Source: Lasiodiplodia sp. COLG20 (taxonomy: Eukaryota > Ascomycota > Dothideomycetes > Botryosphaeriales > Botryosphaeriaceae). From it: a stretch of DNA of 64,000 nt. Below the pieces are notes generated by a model that saw only the letters and a program-made list of their open reading frames with translations, made no database searches and was not told where the DNA came from. This document shows positions 26,397 through 38,884 of this stretch, in pieces. A program made the position numbers and the translations under genes. Positions within the stretch are counted from its first letter, which is position 1. The number at the start of each line of letters is the position of its first letter. The stretch spans positions 4,650,001 to 4,714,000 of the forward strand of contig VNWV01000001.1 in NCBI GenBank assembly GCA_009801085.1. The letters run 5' to 3'.

Positions 26397-29300
26397 TCAA
26401 GTCACCTCGACAGAAAGCTGGCTGGGTCGTCTACTAGTCCCGTTGGTTGCCGGTGCCATTGGTGGCGGATATTCGTTTTCGTCGCTATCGTCCTCCGAGC
26501 TGCTCTCTTCCTCGAGCACTATCCGCCGAAGCACGTTCTTATCGAAAAGGTCGATGACGAAACGACATACCGGAAGCCGGAAGTGGTGCAACTCGAGGAT
26601 GGCCATGACTTTGTGGAACATTGCTGGTTTTTGGAATCCAGGGGCCTTCTTTGATTTAATGCTGTTTTACCTGTTAGCTGCATTCATCGAGCAGGGAGGC
26701 AAGAAGCAGTCGACGCACTTGTGCAGATCGTTCGCCGCACGCTTGGCTAACACTGTGTTGCCAAGATCCGTGACGAGCTTCAAGATACGTGCATTGACTG
26801 GGTCATTATCTGTGATCCCGTTCTTTGCATCCTTTGGCGTCTTCAGAGTTTCGACGGCAACATGCGAAGCCGTCCATGGCTTGATCTATAATCTTGTCAG
26901 CGATTTGAATGAAAACAGAAACAAGAGAAATTACCGAGAAAAGCTTGTTGAAATCGAGCGGGATGCAGAAGCCCAATGACTCGCCCATGATGTTCGTTGC
27001 GGCATCCCAACCGCACTCAATCAAAATTTCCTGACCGTGCAAGCTTCGCGAGATGAGCCCAAGAACGAAGAATGCTGTTCCTCTCAGCGACATGACCTCG
27101 GACGCTTCTGCAATGCGGACGATGTATCTTGTCACGTCCGTGCTCTCAAGGAATGGTGCGCCGAGATCCATAGAGCCGACATTTCCCACGGCCCACAGGC
27201 AGCCCTTGACCTTGAGGATGATTTCTGCGTCCTCTTTCTCCATACAGAATTCCTTGATTGTCGACGAAAATTCTTCGAAATGACCTTTCGCTTCGAGAAG
27301 CTTACACCCTTCCAGCGTCCGGGCGAGTTCGCGATAAAAATGAGGGGGAACGAGCCCAAAGTCCAGGGGGTCAGGTAGCTCGTCGAACGCCAGATGTGAC
27401 GGAGGCTTCTCGGGGATGTCCGCCAGGGCACGAGCGAGTGAGGCCTCCACAAGGGCCACGTAGGAATCATTACGACCCAAGAACCAGTCGTCCATCTCCC
27501 TTGTGATGTAGTCCAGCCCATCGAGATAATGATATCCGACCGACGTTGACAGAAACCGGAGGAGCAGAGGAGCTCCAATCTCTCCGAGATGGTCCAGTGT
27601 TGGAGCACACTTTACGACGTACTCAAGCGATCTCTTTTGATTGCAAGCCTCCTCCAAGATTTTGATCGCCACTTCGCAAACTTCGACTTCCGGGTCGTAA
27701 AGCTGCGTGACCAACAAACGGATAGCCCACTCTACAACCCCAGGGCCGAGCATAAGTGAGTCGTCTGGCTGAAGAGGCTTTGTGGCGTATTTTCTCAGGA
27801 GTCTCGTAGAGAAGATGCGAATCTCTTTGGTCCCGGCAGTCATTGCTTTCGAGAGGATGATGCGGAGGTGTCCATCCAGAGTGTAGTCCATGTTGCTGAG
27901 AAGAGTCTTCATCAAGTCGTCTCGATCCCGCAATTCCACGATATGATAGAACATGTTGATCATCTTCCATCTCTCGAATATGTGAACACCTTCTGGCTTC
28001 TTGCTTAGTTCACCAAGCATTGCAAAGTACCCACCTGTAAGAGTCTCTGCCATGCGTTCCGCGGAGAAGATTGGTTCTTCTGAAGTAAGACCACTCATAC
28101 GATCGAAATGTGACAAACATTCACCGAGCTGTCTGATCGGCTTGCTGTCCATGAGATACCTCGTTCCATCGGAGTTGTTCAGAAGGGCTCGCATCAGGGA
28201 GCACCCTGCCCTTACGTAGCGTTGATTCGGTCTAGTGTTTTTCAGTATTGAGAAACGATGCTTGAATGGCCTAAAAAAATTGATCAAACGGTGAATGAAC
28301 TTGGTGGCCCTCAATGCTTCGTCCAGGCGTTTGGGGTTGTACAGAGGTCCATCGAGGATCCCTTGCACGAGGTCCCACCTCCACTTCTGGTAGTTTGGGG
28401 TCTCCAAGACCCGGGATTCAGCCATTAGATTTCGGAAAGAAGCCTCATCAATTTGGGCACTGAACTGCTTTTTCGCCTGTTGTGGTGGATGCAAATCTTC
28501 GTGTTCTGCACCGCTACCGAATTTTTCGTTGGCTCCGGAACGGAAGAGGGTGCGATTGACGCTATCTACTTGATAGATCGTTCCTGTCGCGATGAAGCGG
28601 TCATCCGCACCAAACTGAGCAGCAGATCTGAGAAGATCAGGCAAGACCTGGAGTTCGGCACTCCACGAAGGTGGTAGCAGTTCGTTGGCCATTTTGAGAA
28701 CTTCGCCAAGGAGTAGCGTCGTTTTTCTCTTGAGGGTCAAGTTTAATGATTCCTCTTCAGCATGCAGCAGCGCAGGAACGAGACCAGAATGTAGTAATAC
28801 GGCCAGCATAACGGCGACGTAATGGTCCACAAGACTTCTTTTGGTTTCTTCTTCCTCCGTTTTCGAAGCGGATGTTGTAGATTCGGCGTTTTTCAGATTT
28901 GTGACTCGACCGTACGTTGTCAACCGTCGGCCAGCAAGAAAAGAAGAGGACCATGATGGCGGTTTGATCCTTAAGATGTCAAAAAGAAGTTCCAAAATAA
29001 CGTTTCGGACCTGAGGAAGGGGAATGTATAACGAAGACATGAGAGATTTGGTAGCCATGAAGTCGTGCATGCAAAGAGTCAGGAGGCCAGGCCAACTTTT
29101 CAGAAGGGCAGCAATGACCTTCGCGTTGGCCTTGAGCTTTTCCTCATTGGCATGTCCAGATGACGCGTCAGTGAACGCAGCGAATGGCATCTGAAGTTCG
29201 TGCCCGGAGCGTAGGTATTTTCTTCTGCTGGGAACATCTAGTAGGTAGAGAAAGGAGCCGGTCAAGCTTTCAGAGGCATGGTAGAGCCCTTCGCCGAGGG

Positions 29301-30429
29301 CATCGGTCAAGGGACCCATGCCGCCTGCCGATACCAGCCGTTCGGGGTCCTTGACAAGAATCTCTGCAAGTGTCAAAATGCTGATGTTTCGTAGTCGGTC
29401 TTCCGTGTGCTCAGCAATAGCCACGATGATGCGAATCACAGCGCGCGAAATTTCCTTGACACCATCTTTCACCTCCAGAAAAGCTCGGACAAACTTCAAC
29501 GCCTGTTCCCGCTCTATGCTGACCTTGCTTTCTTTGACCAATGAGAGAATGACCAGGTAATCGGTGTGGAGAGAACGGATGGTTTGGAGCGATTTCCTGT
29601 CCGCAATTGCGTACCTCATGACCCGGTATCCGGCTGCTACGACCTCACGGCTATCACTGAGCAGCATGGTCTGTACGCGTAGGCCAAAAATAGACCATGC
29701 CAGATCGTACTTGAGAGTTGGATGCCTCTTGAATAAATCGACCAAAGAATTTCCTTTCTCCACATAGTAGTCGTATTTCATTCCTTCGACCTCGAGGGCC
29801 TGTAGAACATCGGCTAGCACCAGCGTTGGTGATTCGCTGTCCGGATCCACCTCATCTGGGTTCGTGTACGACTCGGCCCGGGAAGGAGCGTTGCGGAACA
29901 GAAACGAGAGGCGGCCCTCGGAAACGGGTTCCTTGGCACGCTGGATCTCCGTCTCCAGATCCAGCCTCAGATTGGCCAGCTTGCGGTTCGAGATATTGAG
30001 CTCGGCCTCGACACGGGACTTTTGCTCCTTGGCTTGCTTCGCGCTCTTCGAGTTCAGAGCCTCCAACAGGTTCTCCGAGCCGATCTTGATCTTCGTCTCC
30101 TTCTCTATCTGATCGCGCAATTCCGCTTGCCTTGCCTCCGAGGCAGTCCGGACGCTGTCATCTCCAGCAAAGGTCGAGTGTTCCACTAGCGGAGGGCGGG
30201 TGTCGGACCGCGAGGTGGTGGTGCGCAGCTCAGAGCTGAAGCTGCCAGGGCCGGGGGCTATCGTCGTGGTGTACGAGTTCCCGCGGCCGCCAGCACCGTA
30301 GCTCGCGGGAGCGCGGCCATCTTTGCTTGGGCGGCCCGGAGGCAGCAGGTTGTGGTGGTCCTGGGCGGGCACATCGGGCTGGCTGGACATGGAGCGCGAC
30401 GCGGGCGCGGGCTGCAGGATGGGCGTCAT
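26397..30429 (-). CDS. TORC2 subunit Rictor homologue (Ste16/Tsc11/Avo3)
   Basis: Three exons: 30429-26935, 26885-26719 and 26661-26397, with introns of 49 and 57 nt; the spliced protein has 1308 residues. The first intron (GTAATT...TATAG) follows NKLFS and is followed by IKPWTASHVAVETL; the second uses a CTAAC branch site just before AAAACAG and restores KKAPGFQKPAMFHKVM. Domains in order: Ser/Pro/Gly-rich start, a coiled HR1-like segment (about 72-155), the Rictor N-terminal armadillo-like domain (SKVSIEREQALKFVRAFL and following), the middle domain (NYQKWRWDLVQGILDGPLY), and the Rictor-V segment with LWAVGNVGSMDLGAPFL. The C-terminus has an acidic EEESSSEDDSDENE patch. Rictor is the defining scaffold of TOR complex 2, acting on AGC kinases, actin polarity and sphingolipid synthesis at the plasma membrane. 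Start choice is by longest frame; Met14 is possible. Confidence 0.93.
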
Positions 30430-31647
30430 GGGAGTCCATCAACCAAGACACGGCTGCCTCATATCGTTGGTGCGCGGTGATGGCGTCGTGGATTCGCAGG
30501 CATGAGGAGGGCTACTGGGCTGCCATCTCATGCGACGCCGGGGAGCGGAGCGGAGCGGAGATCGGGCGGCGGATTGGGCGGCGTGCGACGGGCGGGCAGC
30601 GGTGAGGGCGAGTGGTGGGGGTGGTTGTTCGGTGGCAGCGTCTGCTGGCGTTGAGGTGTGAGGTCAGGCAGATGTACCGGGGTGCACGCAAGGTGTGGGC
30701 AGCAAGAGCGAGCGGCCACCACGGCCAGGGCTGAGTGCTGATGCGGGGAGGATGTGCTTGGGCCTCTCAGGCAGCGCCAGCGCCCTAGATTTCACAATCC
30801 TACAGGCCCGGACAACAACGCTCGCCGGTCAACTCAAGCGCGGCGCGCGGTGAGCGCGCGCGTCGGCCAGGAATTCTACGTGTACACGGCGCGTTCTGGT
30901 GTGCGGCAGCAAGGGTCTGCTCGAGCCTGCCAATCACGCCGACCAGCACATGGATTGAGGGAGCTGCAAGAGCTCGCGGAGATCTTCTGCCGTCTACGGA
31001 TGGCTGCTCTCATTTCGTCATTGCGCCGCCTAAAGGGCGATTTACCAGTCGCGCATTCTCAGCACTCAAAACTGCCGGTCCATGCCGATGGATGCGGCGC
31101 CCCATTAGTGCTTCCAGCAACAATGGCAGCGGCCCGTCCGCGCAGGGAGCCGCCACAGCACAACGAGCTGCGGCACGAGCAGCCGGCAGCTTCGCGGTTA
31201 CGTAGGCCGAATTGTACACGGCATATCATTGCGACAGGGTCTTTCCCCCGAGGCGGGGCGTGCAGCGGCTGGTGTTGGCGGGCGGAAGGGTCTCGGTTGG
31301 AGGCGTAGGGGGTCTGCGAAGACTGAGTGCGGCGGCCTCCGACACGTTATGGCGTGAGCCGCGTCCAGCTCCTCCACGACAAGTGGGCCCTCATTGGTCT
31401 CTCCGCTGCAATGACCGCGGGGACATGTCGATTGCGGCCGGCCAGCGCAGGCGTATGGCGAAGTCCGCTTGACTGAGCTTTCCGATAAGGGCGCGATATA
31501 AGCTTCTTGGTCCCCCATTCTACACGTAGCTCGTCCAGTACCACAGCACAGCTTCGCCTTGCTTTCTCTGCCGCCAGCCAGTCTCGCTGCTCGTTTTCCT
31601 GCTGATTCCCTAGCTTATTTCCTTCTTTGGCCATATCCACTGCCGTA
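30430..31647. promoter_or_regulatory. Divergent region between Rictor and urate oxidase
   Basis: A 1.2-kb GC-rich region with the two genes pointing away from each other. It contains a short pentanucleotide repeat of the GAGCG type near 30543-30560. No gene was recognised inside it. A GATA-type site is listed separately. Confidence 0.45.
31483..31488 (+). promoter_or_regulatory. Possible AreA-type GATA site upstream of urate oxidase
   Basis: The hexamer CGATAA fits the HGATAR consensus bound by the fungal nitrogen regulator AreA/NIT2 and lies about 160 bp upstream of the uricase start codon. Purine catabolic genes in Aspergillus are under AreA control, so the position makes sense. One hexamer is weak evidence, and no UaY-type TCGG-N6-CCGA site was found. 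Confidence 0.3.
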
Positions 31648-32665
31648 ATGTCTCAACTCAACTACGCCCGCTACGGCAAGGACAACGTCCGCCTGTACAA
31701 GGTCCACAAGCACCCTGATGGCACCCAGTCCGTCGTTGAGCAGACCGTCCGCGTCCTCCTCGAGGGCGATATTGAGACCTCGTACGCGCTGCCACCTACC
31801 ACACCCACGAGAGAGCGCTGCTAACACCGCGCTCGCCGCAGGTACACTCACGCGGACAACTCTGTTGTTGTAGCTACCGACACCCAGAAGCACACCGTCT
31901 ACGTGCTGGCAAAGCAGAACCCCGTCACTCCCCCCGAGTTGTTCGCCTCGATCGTCGGCACCCACTTCATTACCAAGTACTCGCACATTCACGCTGCCCA
32001 CGTCAAGATCGTCACCCACAAGTGGACGCGTATGACTGTTGAGGGCAAGCCGCACCCGCATTCCTTTGTTCGCGACGGCGACGACATCCGCACCGTCGAG
32101 GCTGTCATCCGCGAGGGCAAGGGTATCTCTATCAAGAGCGGCATCGACAGGCTGCTTGTGCTTAAGAGCACCGGTTCCGCCTTCCACGGCTTCCACCGCG
32201 ACGAATACACGCGCCTGGGCGAGACGTGGGACCGCATCCTGAGCACTGAGGTCAAGGCCGAGTGGGAGTGGAAGACGTTTGCCGGCCTCGACGACGTCAA
32301 GAGCAAGGTTCCCAAGTTCGACGATGCCTTCAACGCGGCTAAGACCATCACGCTGGACACTTTCGCCAAGGACAACAGCGCCAGCGTGCAGAACACCATG
32401 TACAAGATGTGTGACCAAATTCTGACTGCGGCGCCGCTTGTCGAGACTGTCAGCTACTCGCTGCCGAACAAGCACTACTTTGAGATTGGTATGTCAATTC
32501 GGCCTATCCAAGGAAATTTCATGTACTGACATCATAGCAGATCTGAGCTGGTTCAAGGGCTTGAAGAACACCGGAGCGGATGCCGAAGTTTTCGCTCCTC
32601 AGTCTGACCCCAACGGTCTCATCCAGTGCACTGTTGGCCGCAAGGGCTCCAAGGCGAAGCTGTAA
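31648..32665 (+). CDS. uaZ: Urate oxidase (uricase)
   Basis: Three exons, 31648-31781, 31842-32488 and 32541-32665, with introns of 60 nt (branch CTAAC) and 52 nt; the product has 301 residues, equal to known fungal uricases. The start MSQLNYARYGKDNVRL carries the conserved catalytic Lys (K11), and VVVATDTQKHT carries the partner Thr. Further family segments are KQNPVTPPELF, GTHFITKYSHIHAAHV and NKHYFEIDLSW-KGLKNTG. The protein ends in SKAKL, an AKL-type peroxisomal targeting signal. It oxidises urate to 5-hydroxyisourate with O2, releasing H2O2, in the peroxisomal purine-degradation pathway. The second intron ends in a tandem TAGCAG acceptor: using the downstream AG gives EIDLSW as in Aspergillus, while the upstream AG would insert one Ala. 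A TTG upstream in frame is not needed; the ATG at 31648 matches the family start. Confidence 0.97.
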
Positions 32666-33032
32666 ATGTTTGCTGTATTGCGGCGTTGTCATTTCTATGA
32701 TATCATAAAGCGAGACTGGCGTTTCTGGTTCTACCTGTAGAAAGATCGAATTTGATACCACATTCAAGAACTCCACCTATTGTTCATTAGATGTTTGGTT
32801 GAAATGTGAATAATTTTGAGTTCTCAGTCATACCAGAGCTTTAAATTCGCTGTGCGTGTCTTGCGTCTCCGTAAGAGCAACATGTATATGATTCCGTCCA
32901 ATAACACATTTAGTGCCGGCAGTATTTGTACAGTCCCCAATCCACCCTTCGCATCACCGATCATACAGAGAAATACCGCTGTGAGAATCCCTTTTATATG
33001 CAACCTGAACGCCGATTCTACTTCTCCCGCCC
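32666..33032. other. 3' flanks of converging uricase and L13 genes
   Basis: Short AT-rich spacer between two convergent genes; it holds both 3' UTRs. Nothing else is visible. Confidence 0.5.
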
Positions 33033-33701
33033 TTATTTCGATTCCGCAAACGTCTTCTTCACCTCTGGCAGCTCCCGTATCGAAGGAGCCTTCTGACCCG
33101 CAACCTTCAAGATATTTGCCTTGTAGGGATGCGCCGCGCCTTCGAAAACTGCCCACATAATCCATCAGCAACCTCGCCAAGCATTATCGGAGGGATCGAA
33201 CACTTACCCTTCAACCGCGCCAACCTCTCCTTCCGGAGCCTGTTCTTGGGCAACATACCGCTCACAGCGCGACGCAGGATCTCCCCACCACCCCACTTCT
33301 CCATCAGGCGATTCATCGTGATCTCCTGCAAGCTACCGGGGCGGGTCGTGTGGCGGTAGTACTTCTTCTTGAACATCTTCTTGCCCGTCGTGTGCAGATG
33401 CTCGCAGTTTGTCGCAACGACGTAGTCGCCGCAGTCGGTCGACGGGTCGAAGATGGGCTTGTGCTTGCCCATCAGCGCCAGCGCGATCGACGACGCCAGT
33501 CGGCCCAGCGGCCGCGGGTCTCCACCCACATCGATATGGTGCCACGCGCGGCTGTAGGCGAGGCGAGTCTAAGATCATTGCCATTGCTAATTAGCTTCAG
33601 GAATTGCGAGGTGCGGAATGGGGTGGGCCCGTGGCGGTTGCTGCGGAGGTTGCGGAGGCGGTGCGTCGGCGATGTCGTACCTTGCCAATTGTCTGCGACA
33701 T
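33033..33701 (-). CDS. Mitochondrial large-subunit ribosomal protein uL13m
   Basis: Three exons: a 21-nt first exon 33701-33681 (MSQTIGK), then 33568-33208 and 33148-33033, with introns of 112 and 59 nt. The product has 165 residues. After the mini-exon the protein reads [26 protein letters not shown], the classic L13 start where the bacterial protein has WYVIDA-GKTLGRLA. Further L13 marks are [39 protein letters not shown] and the [15 protein letters not shown] segment. The last exon contributes an [11 protein letters not shown] block and ends with FAESK. Yeast calls this protein Mrpl23. It is an assembly protein of the mitochondrial 54S subunit. No long presequence is seen, which is usual for this member. 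The first exon is too short to be found without the splice signals. Confidence 0.94.
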
Positions 33702-35116
33702 GGTGGGCTCGGAGCGGTCAGAGGCCGGAGATTGACCTGGCCGGAAGGAGAGGGTCGAATTGGTGGTCCGGGCCGACAGGGACGAGGTGGAAGCGGTGTT
33801 GCGGAGGTGCGCGCTGCGGCCGGTCCCTCTCCAAGAGCTTTGGTGTTGCGATTCGACTGACAAAATCGCGCCAAGACTTTTCGGCACCGCCCGCCATCAC
33901 GTGTGACTGCTACTAGATTGGGTAATTCGATGCATCTTCCATTGACATTGGACCTTTCGATAAAATTTACGAGTACACGCCCCTCTTTGCTCCCTAAAGA
34001 AATAACCCTATCATGAACATTGTATATTTATTGCAAGTGAAAGAATCACGCACTGTTTCGTAGTCCCTATAAGCAGAAAACCTATTTAACAAGAGTCGGT
34101 AATTATCATCGTTATCGTGCATGTCTAATTTTGACTAATCCAACCATAAGATGCTTCAAGCAGATTTGTATAGGCTGTTAAGAATGGTCCATTCGCGCTA
34201 CATCTTTGTACTTTCACGTTGGACAAGAGTGGAAAGTAACACTTTCAATTCGAAATCCTGAGTGGTTTAGTCTGATCTATTAGTAAACGTTGCAGATGAA
34301 AACCGAGACTACGGCTCTATATAGACTACACAGCGATCCTGCACAAAGGTTCTTAATATGTGCATTAAGACGAGGATTGTACGGGCAGCGATCGGCAGAC
34401 GAGGCTTTTGGTGCGAATCCTCCGGAAGAATGAACCCATTGCCCTGGTTCCTATGAAACCGAGCTTTGAAGATCAAATTTCAAACCCTATTTTCCGATAA
34501 TTGTTTACCTCGTTGAGCCATGAGGAAATTTATTCAAAGCTATCCAGCTACCCTACACAAGCTGCTGGATAGTGGTATGAAATCGATCGAAGGGCATTTT
34601 CAACAGCCCAATTATAGTAAGAATACGATGTGAGACTAAAGCGTGGACGAAACCGAAAATGTTTGCAAGTTTCGGCAGTAGTAAGAATTTAATAAGATGT
34701 GACATCGAATATACACCCTAGGCAAGCAGGCTAGAAAAAGATGCTTTACTGTGACGAAAAGGGCAGGCTGGGGTTATGCCAACAACTGATCAAATAGCTT
34801 AGCATCTATGCAAGGATTCGTCGAAGCGTATCGTGACGTCATTGGAAGGACAGCGGAATGAAGGTTGCCCCGTCTAGATGCTGAGGAAAGAGCGTTGGAG
34901 GAAACTTGCCAATGAGAACGCAGCGTGGATGGCCGAGAACGCGGTGGTGTCGATGTTCCGCGGCACTGCGGGGCACTGACGGAGGGCGTTGATTAACAAT
35001 CGAATGGACCGAGGGGTCCGCTCCGCAATCGCGAGACCTTCACTCATCTTCTCGAAGATGCCGCTCCTTCGCGCTTTCTCTGCACACCTTTGCTTTTCGA
35101 CCCTACTTTTGCCAAC
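33702..35116. other. AT-rich intergenic region
   Basis: Mostly AT-rich and stop-dense between about 33950 and 34850, with no domain, tRNA or repeat recognised. The right end is the CCS1 promoter and the left end the L13 promoter (the genes diverge). Confidence 0.5.
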
Positions 35117-35960
35117 ATGATACCCCCATTCCAGGTTAGCCCTGCACCAAGCGTTGCCACTATATTGGTCGCCGCTAACGGCCGCACAACAGACTACATT
35201 TGCTGTCCCTCTTAGCTGCGAGTCCTGCATTAAGGATGTCTCGAGTTCCTTGTACAAGCTTGATGGTTAGCACTCAATGCATGCTGTGTGCCGCGCCTTG
35301 CGCTAACGTCCAATTGCAGGCGTGAACAAGGTCGACGGTGACCTGCAAAACCAGCTCATCTCGATCGAAGGCACCGCCTCACCGTCATCAATCGTCGCCG
35401 CGATTCAGGACACCGGCCGCGACGCCATCCTGCGAGGCAGTGGTGCCTCGAATAGCGCGGCGGTTTGCATCCTCGAGAGCCACAGCCAGACGATCGAAAA
35501 CAAGGTTCGCGGCCTCGTGCGCATGGTGCAGGTCGCCTCCAATCTCACCATCATCGATCTGACCATCCGCGGGCTGTCACCCGGAACGTATCATGCAACG
35601 GTGCGCGAGCGTGGGGACATATCGGAGGGCCCCGAGTCGACGGGCGGCATCTGGGAGGCGGTCAAGGCGAAGGCGGAGGGCAAGCCGGCACGGGGAGTGT
35701 TTGGAACGGTGCAGGTCAACAAGGGCGGCGTCGGCAGCGTGTTCCTGGATCGGCCTCTCGAGATCTGGGAGCTGATAGGGCGTAGCATCGTGGTGGCACG
35801 AGAGCAGGACGGTCCGTTCGACAAGAACGATGCCGACACGCTGGTGGGCGTCATTGCACGGAGCGCGGGCGTGTGGGACAACGACAAAACGGTGTGCTCA
35901 TGCTCGGGCAAGACGGTTTGGGAGGAGCGCAAGGAACAGGTGGATCGCGGCATGCTCTAA
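35117..35960 (+). CDS. CCS1: Copper chaperone for Cu/Zn superoxide dismutase
   Basis: Three exons: an 18-nt first exon 35117-35134 (MIPPFQ), 35193-35265 and 35320-35960, with introns of 58 and 54 nt; 243 residues in total. Domain I is Atx1-like with the copper-binding C15-E-S-C18 motif in VPLSCESCIKDV. Domain II is SOD-like (VQVASNLTIIDLTIRGLSPG, then VGVIARSAGVWDNDKTVCSCSG). The C-terminal C223-S-C225 motif is the domain III element that passes Cu(I) to Sod1 and helps form its disulfide. The family's usual TTFAVPL start is split by the first intron. Yeast counterpart is Lys7/Ccs1, in cytosol and mitochondrial intermembrane space. It diverges from the L13 gene. Splice borders give an uninterrupted frame through the three exons. 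Confidence 0.96.
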
Positions 35961-37060
35961 CTTGTGTAGGCGGCTCAAACAGGCTAGACGTAGGCGGGGA
36001 AAGCCCCAAGTAGTCGTGTAGGGTCTACAAAAACGTGAGGCTCAGTGGGCGGTGGCATGAATTGGCCCTGTCGCAGCAAAATGGCAGTGCCAACGTGAGA
36101 GACAAGCGTTCATGCAACAGCGGGTGGAGTTCCTGATCTTGAGGCGGCTGAGGGAATGGCGGCACGTGCACCGAGCGGAGCGGTGATCTTGACACAGTCC
36201 TGAGGCAGTTCGGGACGCAGCGGACGTGAAAGCGTCGAGGCGCGACGTCGGAGCCTCTGAGGCCCACTGGCTGCCACGGCACCAAGACAACCAAGAGAGA
36301 GGTACGGTCATTGTCATCCGAGCAGCGTGCGAGGCGGGCGATGTGCAGCTGTGACTTGTCGTGATGCTACGCGCCGTGGATGCCGCGGACGCGATCGCCG
36401 GGCGCGTCGACAGCCAATCATCCTCGGGTGCGGCGTGCGGGTGCCCGCCCGATGCGGACTCGGCGGCCTGACACGGCCGCGGTCGTGGAACGCCATGCTG
36501 CGACAGGCCCTGTTCATAGTGGACCTCGACCTATAGCGAGCCTATGGCCGTTCAAGAAGGCCTCGAGACTTACAGACGCGCCGGCCAGGTGCCTGTCGCG
36601 CAGTCCGCTCTTTTCCTCCCGGCCGCTAGCCGCACGCTCTTTCCTCCACCGACTGTCATTCTCTGCGCGCCTTCTTGTTGTTCACTGTGTGTTCATAATC
36701 CTCTTCTGCACCCGCCGCCCGCCTGTCACGCTCCAACCGCCTCGTCACACGCGCCGCCCGTCCGCCTCAACAAGCCGACAGCACCGACGCCGCTCGTAAT
36801 TACCAGCCGTATCTAATCGCGAATCCCCAGCCAGCCCCGCCTTGTCCGCGCAGCCCAGGCGGCTAGAGATCATTGGCACTTTATACCCGCTCTGCGAGCA
36901 CCTGCATGCCGGCGCTTCCCCCGTGCCTTTTTTAATCGCCTCCACCGCTCCTCGCGCAAGAGCGACGAACCCTTGCATCGTTTCCGTCCGCGAAGCGCCC
37001 TCGCCCTCCTCTCCCACCTCCGGCATTGACTGTTCCAACAATACCGGCTGATCGCCCGAC
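35961..37060. other. Intergenic region upstream of noxR
   Basis: GC-rich on the left and C-rich toward 36700-36800, which is typical of a long promoter and pyrimidine-rich 5' UTR. No gene was recognised. Confidence 0.45.
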
Positions 37061-38884
37061 ATGTCCCTCAAGCAGGTATGCTGCGCTTGCAAACCACCAG
37101 AACGCTTAGCGCGCAAATACTGACTCCCGCCGTAGGAGATCGAGACGTGGGTGGCAGCGCTGGCCGCTTACGACAATAATGAATTCGATGAGGCCCTGAA
37201 GTGCTTCGATGGCATCTCCGATACCTCCAAGATTCTCTTTAATATGGGCGTCATTCACGCCACTCTGGGCGAGCACGAGAGAGCTGTAAGTGTCACGCTA
37301 GTCCCATGGCTGCGCGCCAACTAACCTGTGTCAGGTCGAATGCTACCAGCGCGCTGTGCGCCTGGACCAGTACCTTGCCGTCGCATACTTCCAGCAAGGC
37401 GTCTCCAACTTCCTGATGGGCGACTTCGAGGAGGCATTGGCCAACTTTAACGACACTCTTCTCTACCTGCGCGGTAACAACAACATCGACTACGAGCAGC
37501 TGGGCCTGAAGTTCAAGCTGTACTCCTGCGAGGTGCTCTTCAACCGTGGTCTCTGCTACATCTACCTCCAGCAGAGGGATGCAGGCATGCAAGATCTGTC
37601 TTTCGCCGCCAAGGAAAAAGTCGTTCCTGACCACGACGTCATTGACGAGGCTATCAGGGAGGACGCAGAGGTAGGCCCATTGAGATCAGCGGTACATTCT
37701 CGAGCTAACGTCCGACAGGGCTACACCGTCTTCTCCATCCCTGTGGGTATTGTTTACCGCCCGAACGAAGCGAAGGTGAAGAATTTGAAGGCGAAGGACT
37801 ACCTCGGAAAGGCTCGTCTCGTCGCAGCCTCTGACCGTGCCAATGCATTCACTGGCTTTGCCGGTGCTGAGATCAAGAGAATCAACCAGGAGTCCGCTTC
37901 CGGCATGAACTCTAAGGATGACAGACCGGACGACAAGATTTCTTACGCCGCAACAAACCTGGTGAAGCCAGGCTTGACCAGTCGGTCGAGGCAACAGTCC
38001 GAGCCACCGATCAACCGCAACATGTTTCCTCCCACGCCTCCCCCGGAGGAGACGAAGGGCTCTCCCAATGGATACACTTCTCGGTCACAGTCTGTTCGTG
38101 GCGAAGGCCGGAAACCTGCACCATTGGAGCTTGGACGCGCCGCGTTTGATCAGTCGCCCAAGAGCCAGCAGCCTCGTCCGATGCCCCAAAGATCGATGTC
38201 CGAACGTCCGAGACCTACTCGCGAGTCTTCTTCGTCATCGTCATCGCGGGGCCCGAGAAACGGCGGTCCCAGCCTGCGTCCTCGTATCACTTCGGACGAT
38301 GACGACGCGAGCGCTTACCCTGAAGATCTCTATGACATGTACGGCAGGTCGAACAATGAGCGCCCCAGCTATGGCGGACGCTCGCAATCGACACGGCGCC
38401 CACAGCAGAGACCCATGTACATCGAAGAGGAGGAGGAAGACGCTTTCGATCAGTCTGACATCGACTCCGGCGAGTTCGAGATGGTGCCCACGCGCTCTCG
38501 CAGTACGAGACGCCCGTCGACCAACCGCCCTCGCGGACAGTCTCAGAGGCGTAGCGTGGGCCTACGCACGATTCGAGTTAAGGTGCACGCCGATGATACA
38601 CGCTACGTGTTCCTTGACCCTTACGCGCGTTTCGACCAATTCGTGGGTCAGATCAGAGACAAGTTCGGCCTGAGGGCGAACTTCAAGATCAAGATCAAGG
38701 ATGAGCAGGATTTCATCACCATGAGCGATCAGGACGATCTAGACATGGCAATCATGACCTGCAAACAAGAGGCGAAGAGGGAGAAGGCGGAAATGGGAAA
38801 GATGGAGGTGAGTTCATTGTGCCAAACTTGTAAACCAGAATATCCGCTGACTCTCTCCTGCAGATCTGGGTGCAAACTGTGTAG
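37061..38884 (+). CDS. noxR: NADPH oxidase regulator NoxR (p67phox-like)
   Basis: Five exons: 37061-37075, 37136-37285, 37335-37670, 37719-38807 and 38864-38884, with introns of 60, 49, 48 and 56 nt, all phase 0; 536 residues. The first exon encodes only MSLKQ and the last only IWVQTV. N-terminal TPR repeats (about 6-150) include EFDEALKCFDGI, NMGVIHATLGEHERAVECYQR and NFLMGDFEEALANFND. The middle is long, Ser/Arg/Pro-rich and probably disordered, with the VFSIPVGIVYRP segment (activation-domain-like) directly after the TPRs and PPTPPPEE further on. Residues about 451-536 form a PB1 domain with the OPCA-type acidic motif DEQDFITMSDQDDLDMAI. NoxR, with Rac and Cdc24/Bem1, activates fungal NoxA and NoxB, which make superoxide for hyphal fusion, sexual development and infection structures. 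Its presence marks a filamentous ascomycete. Confidence 0.96.
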
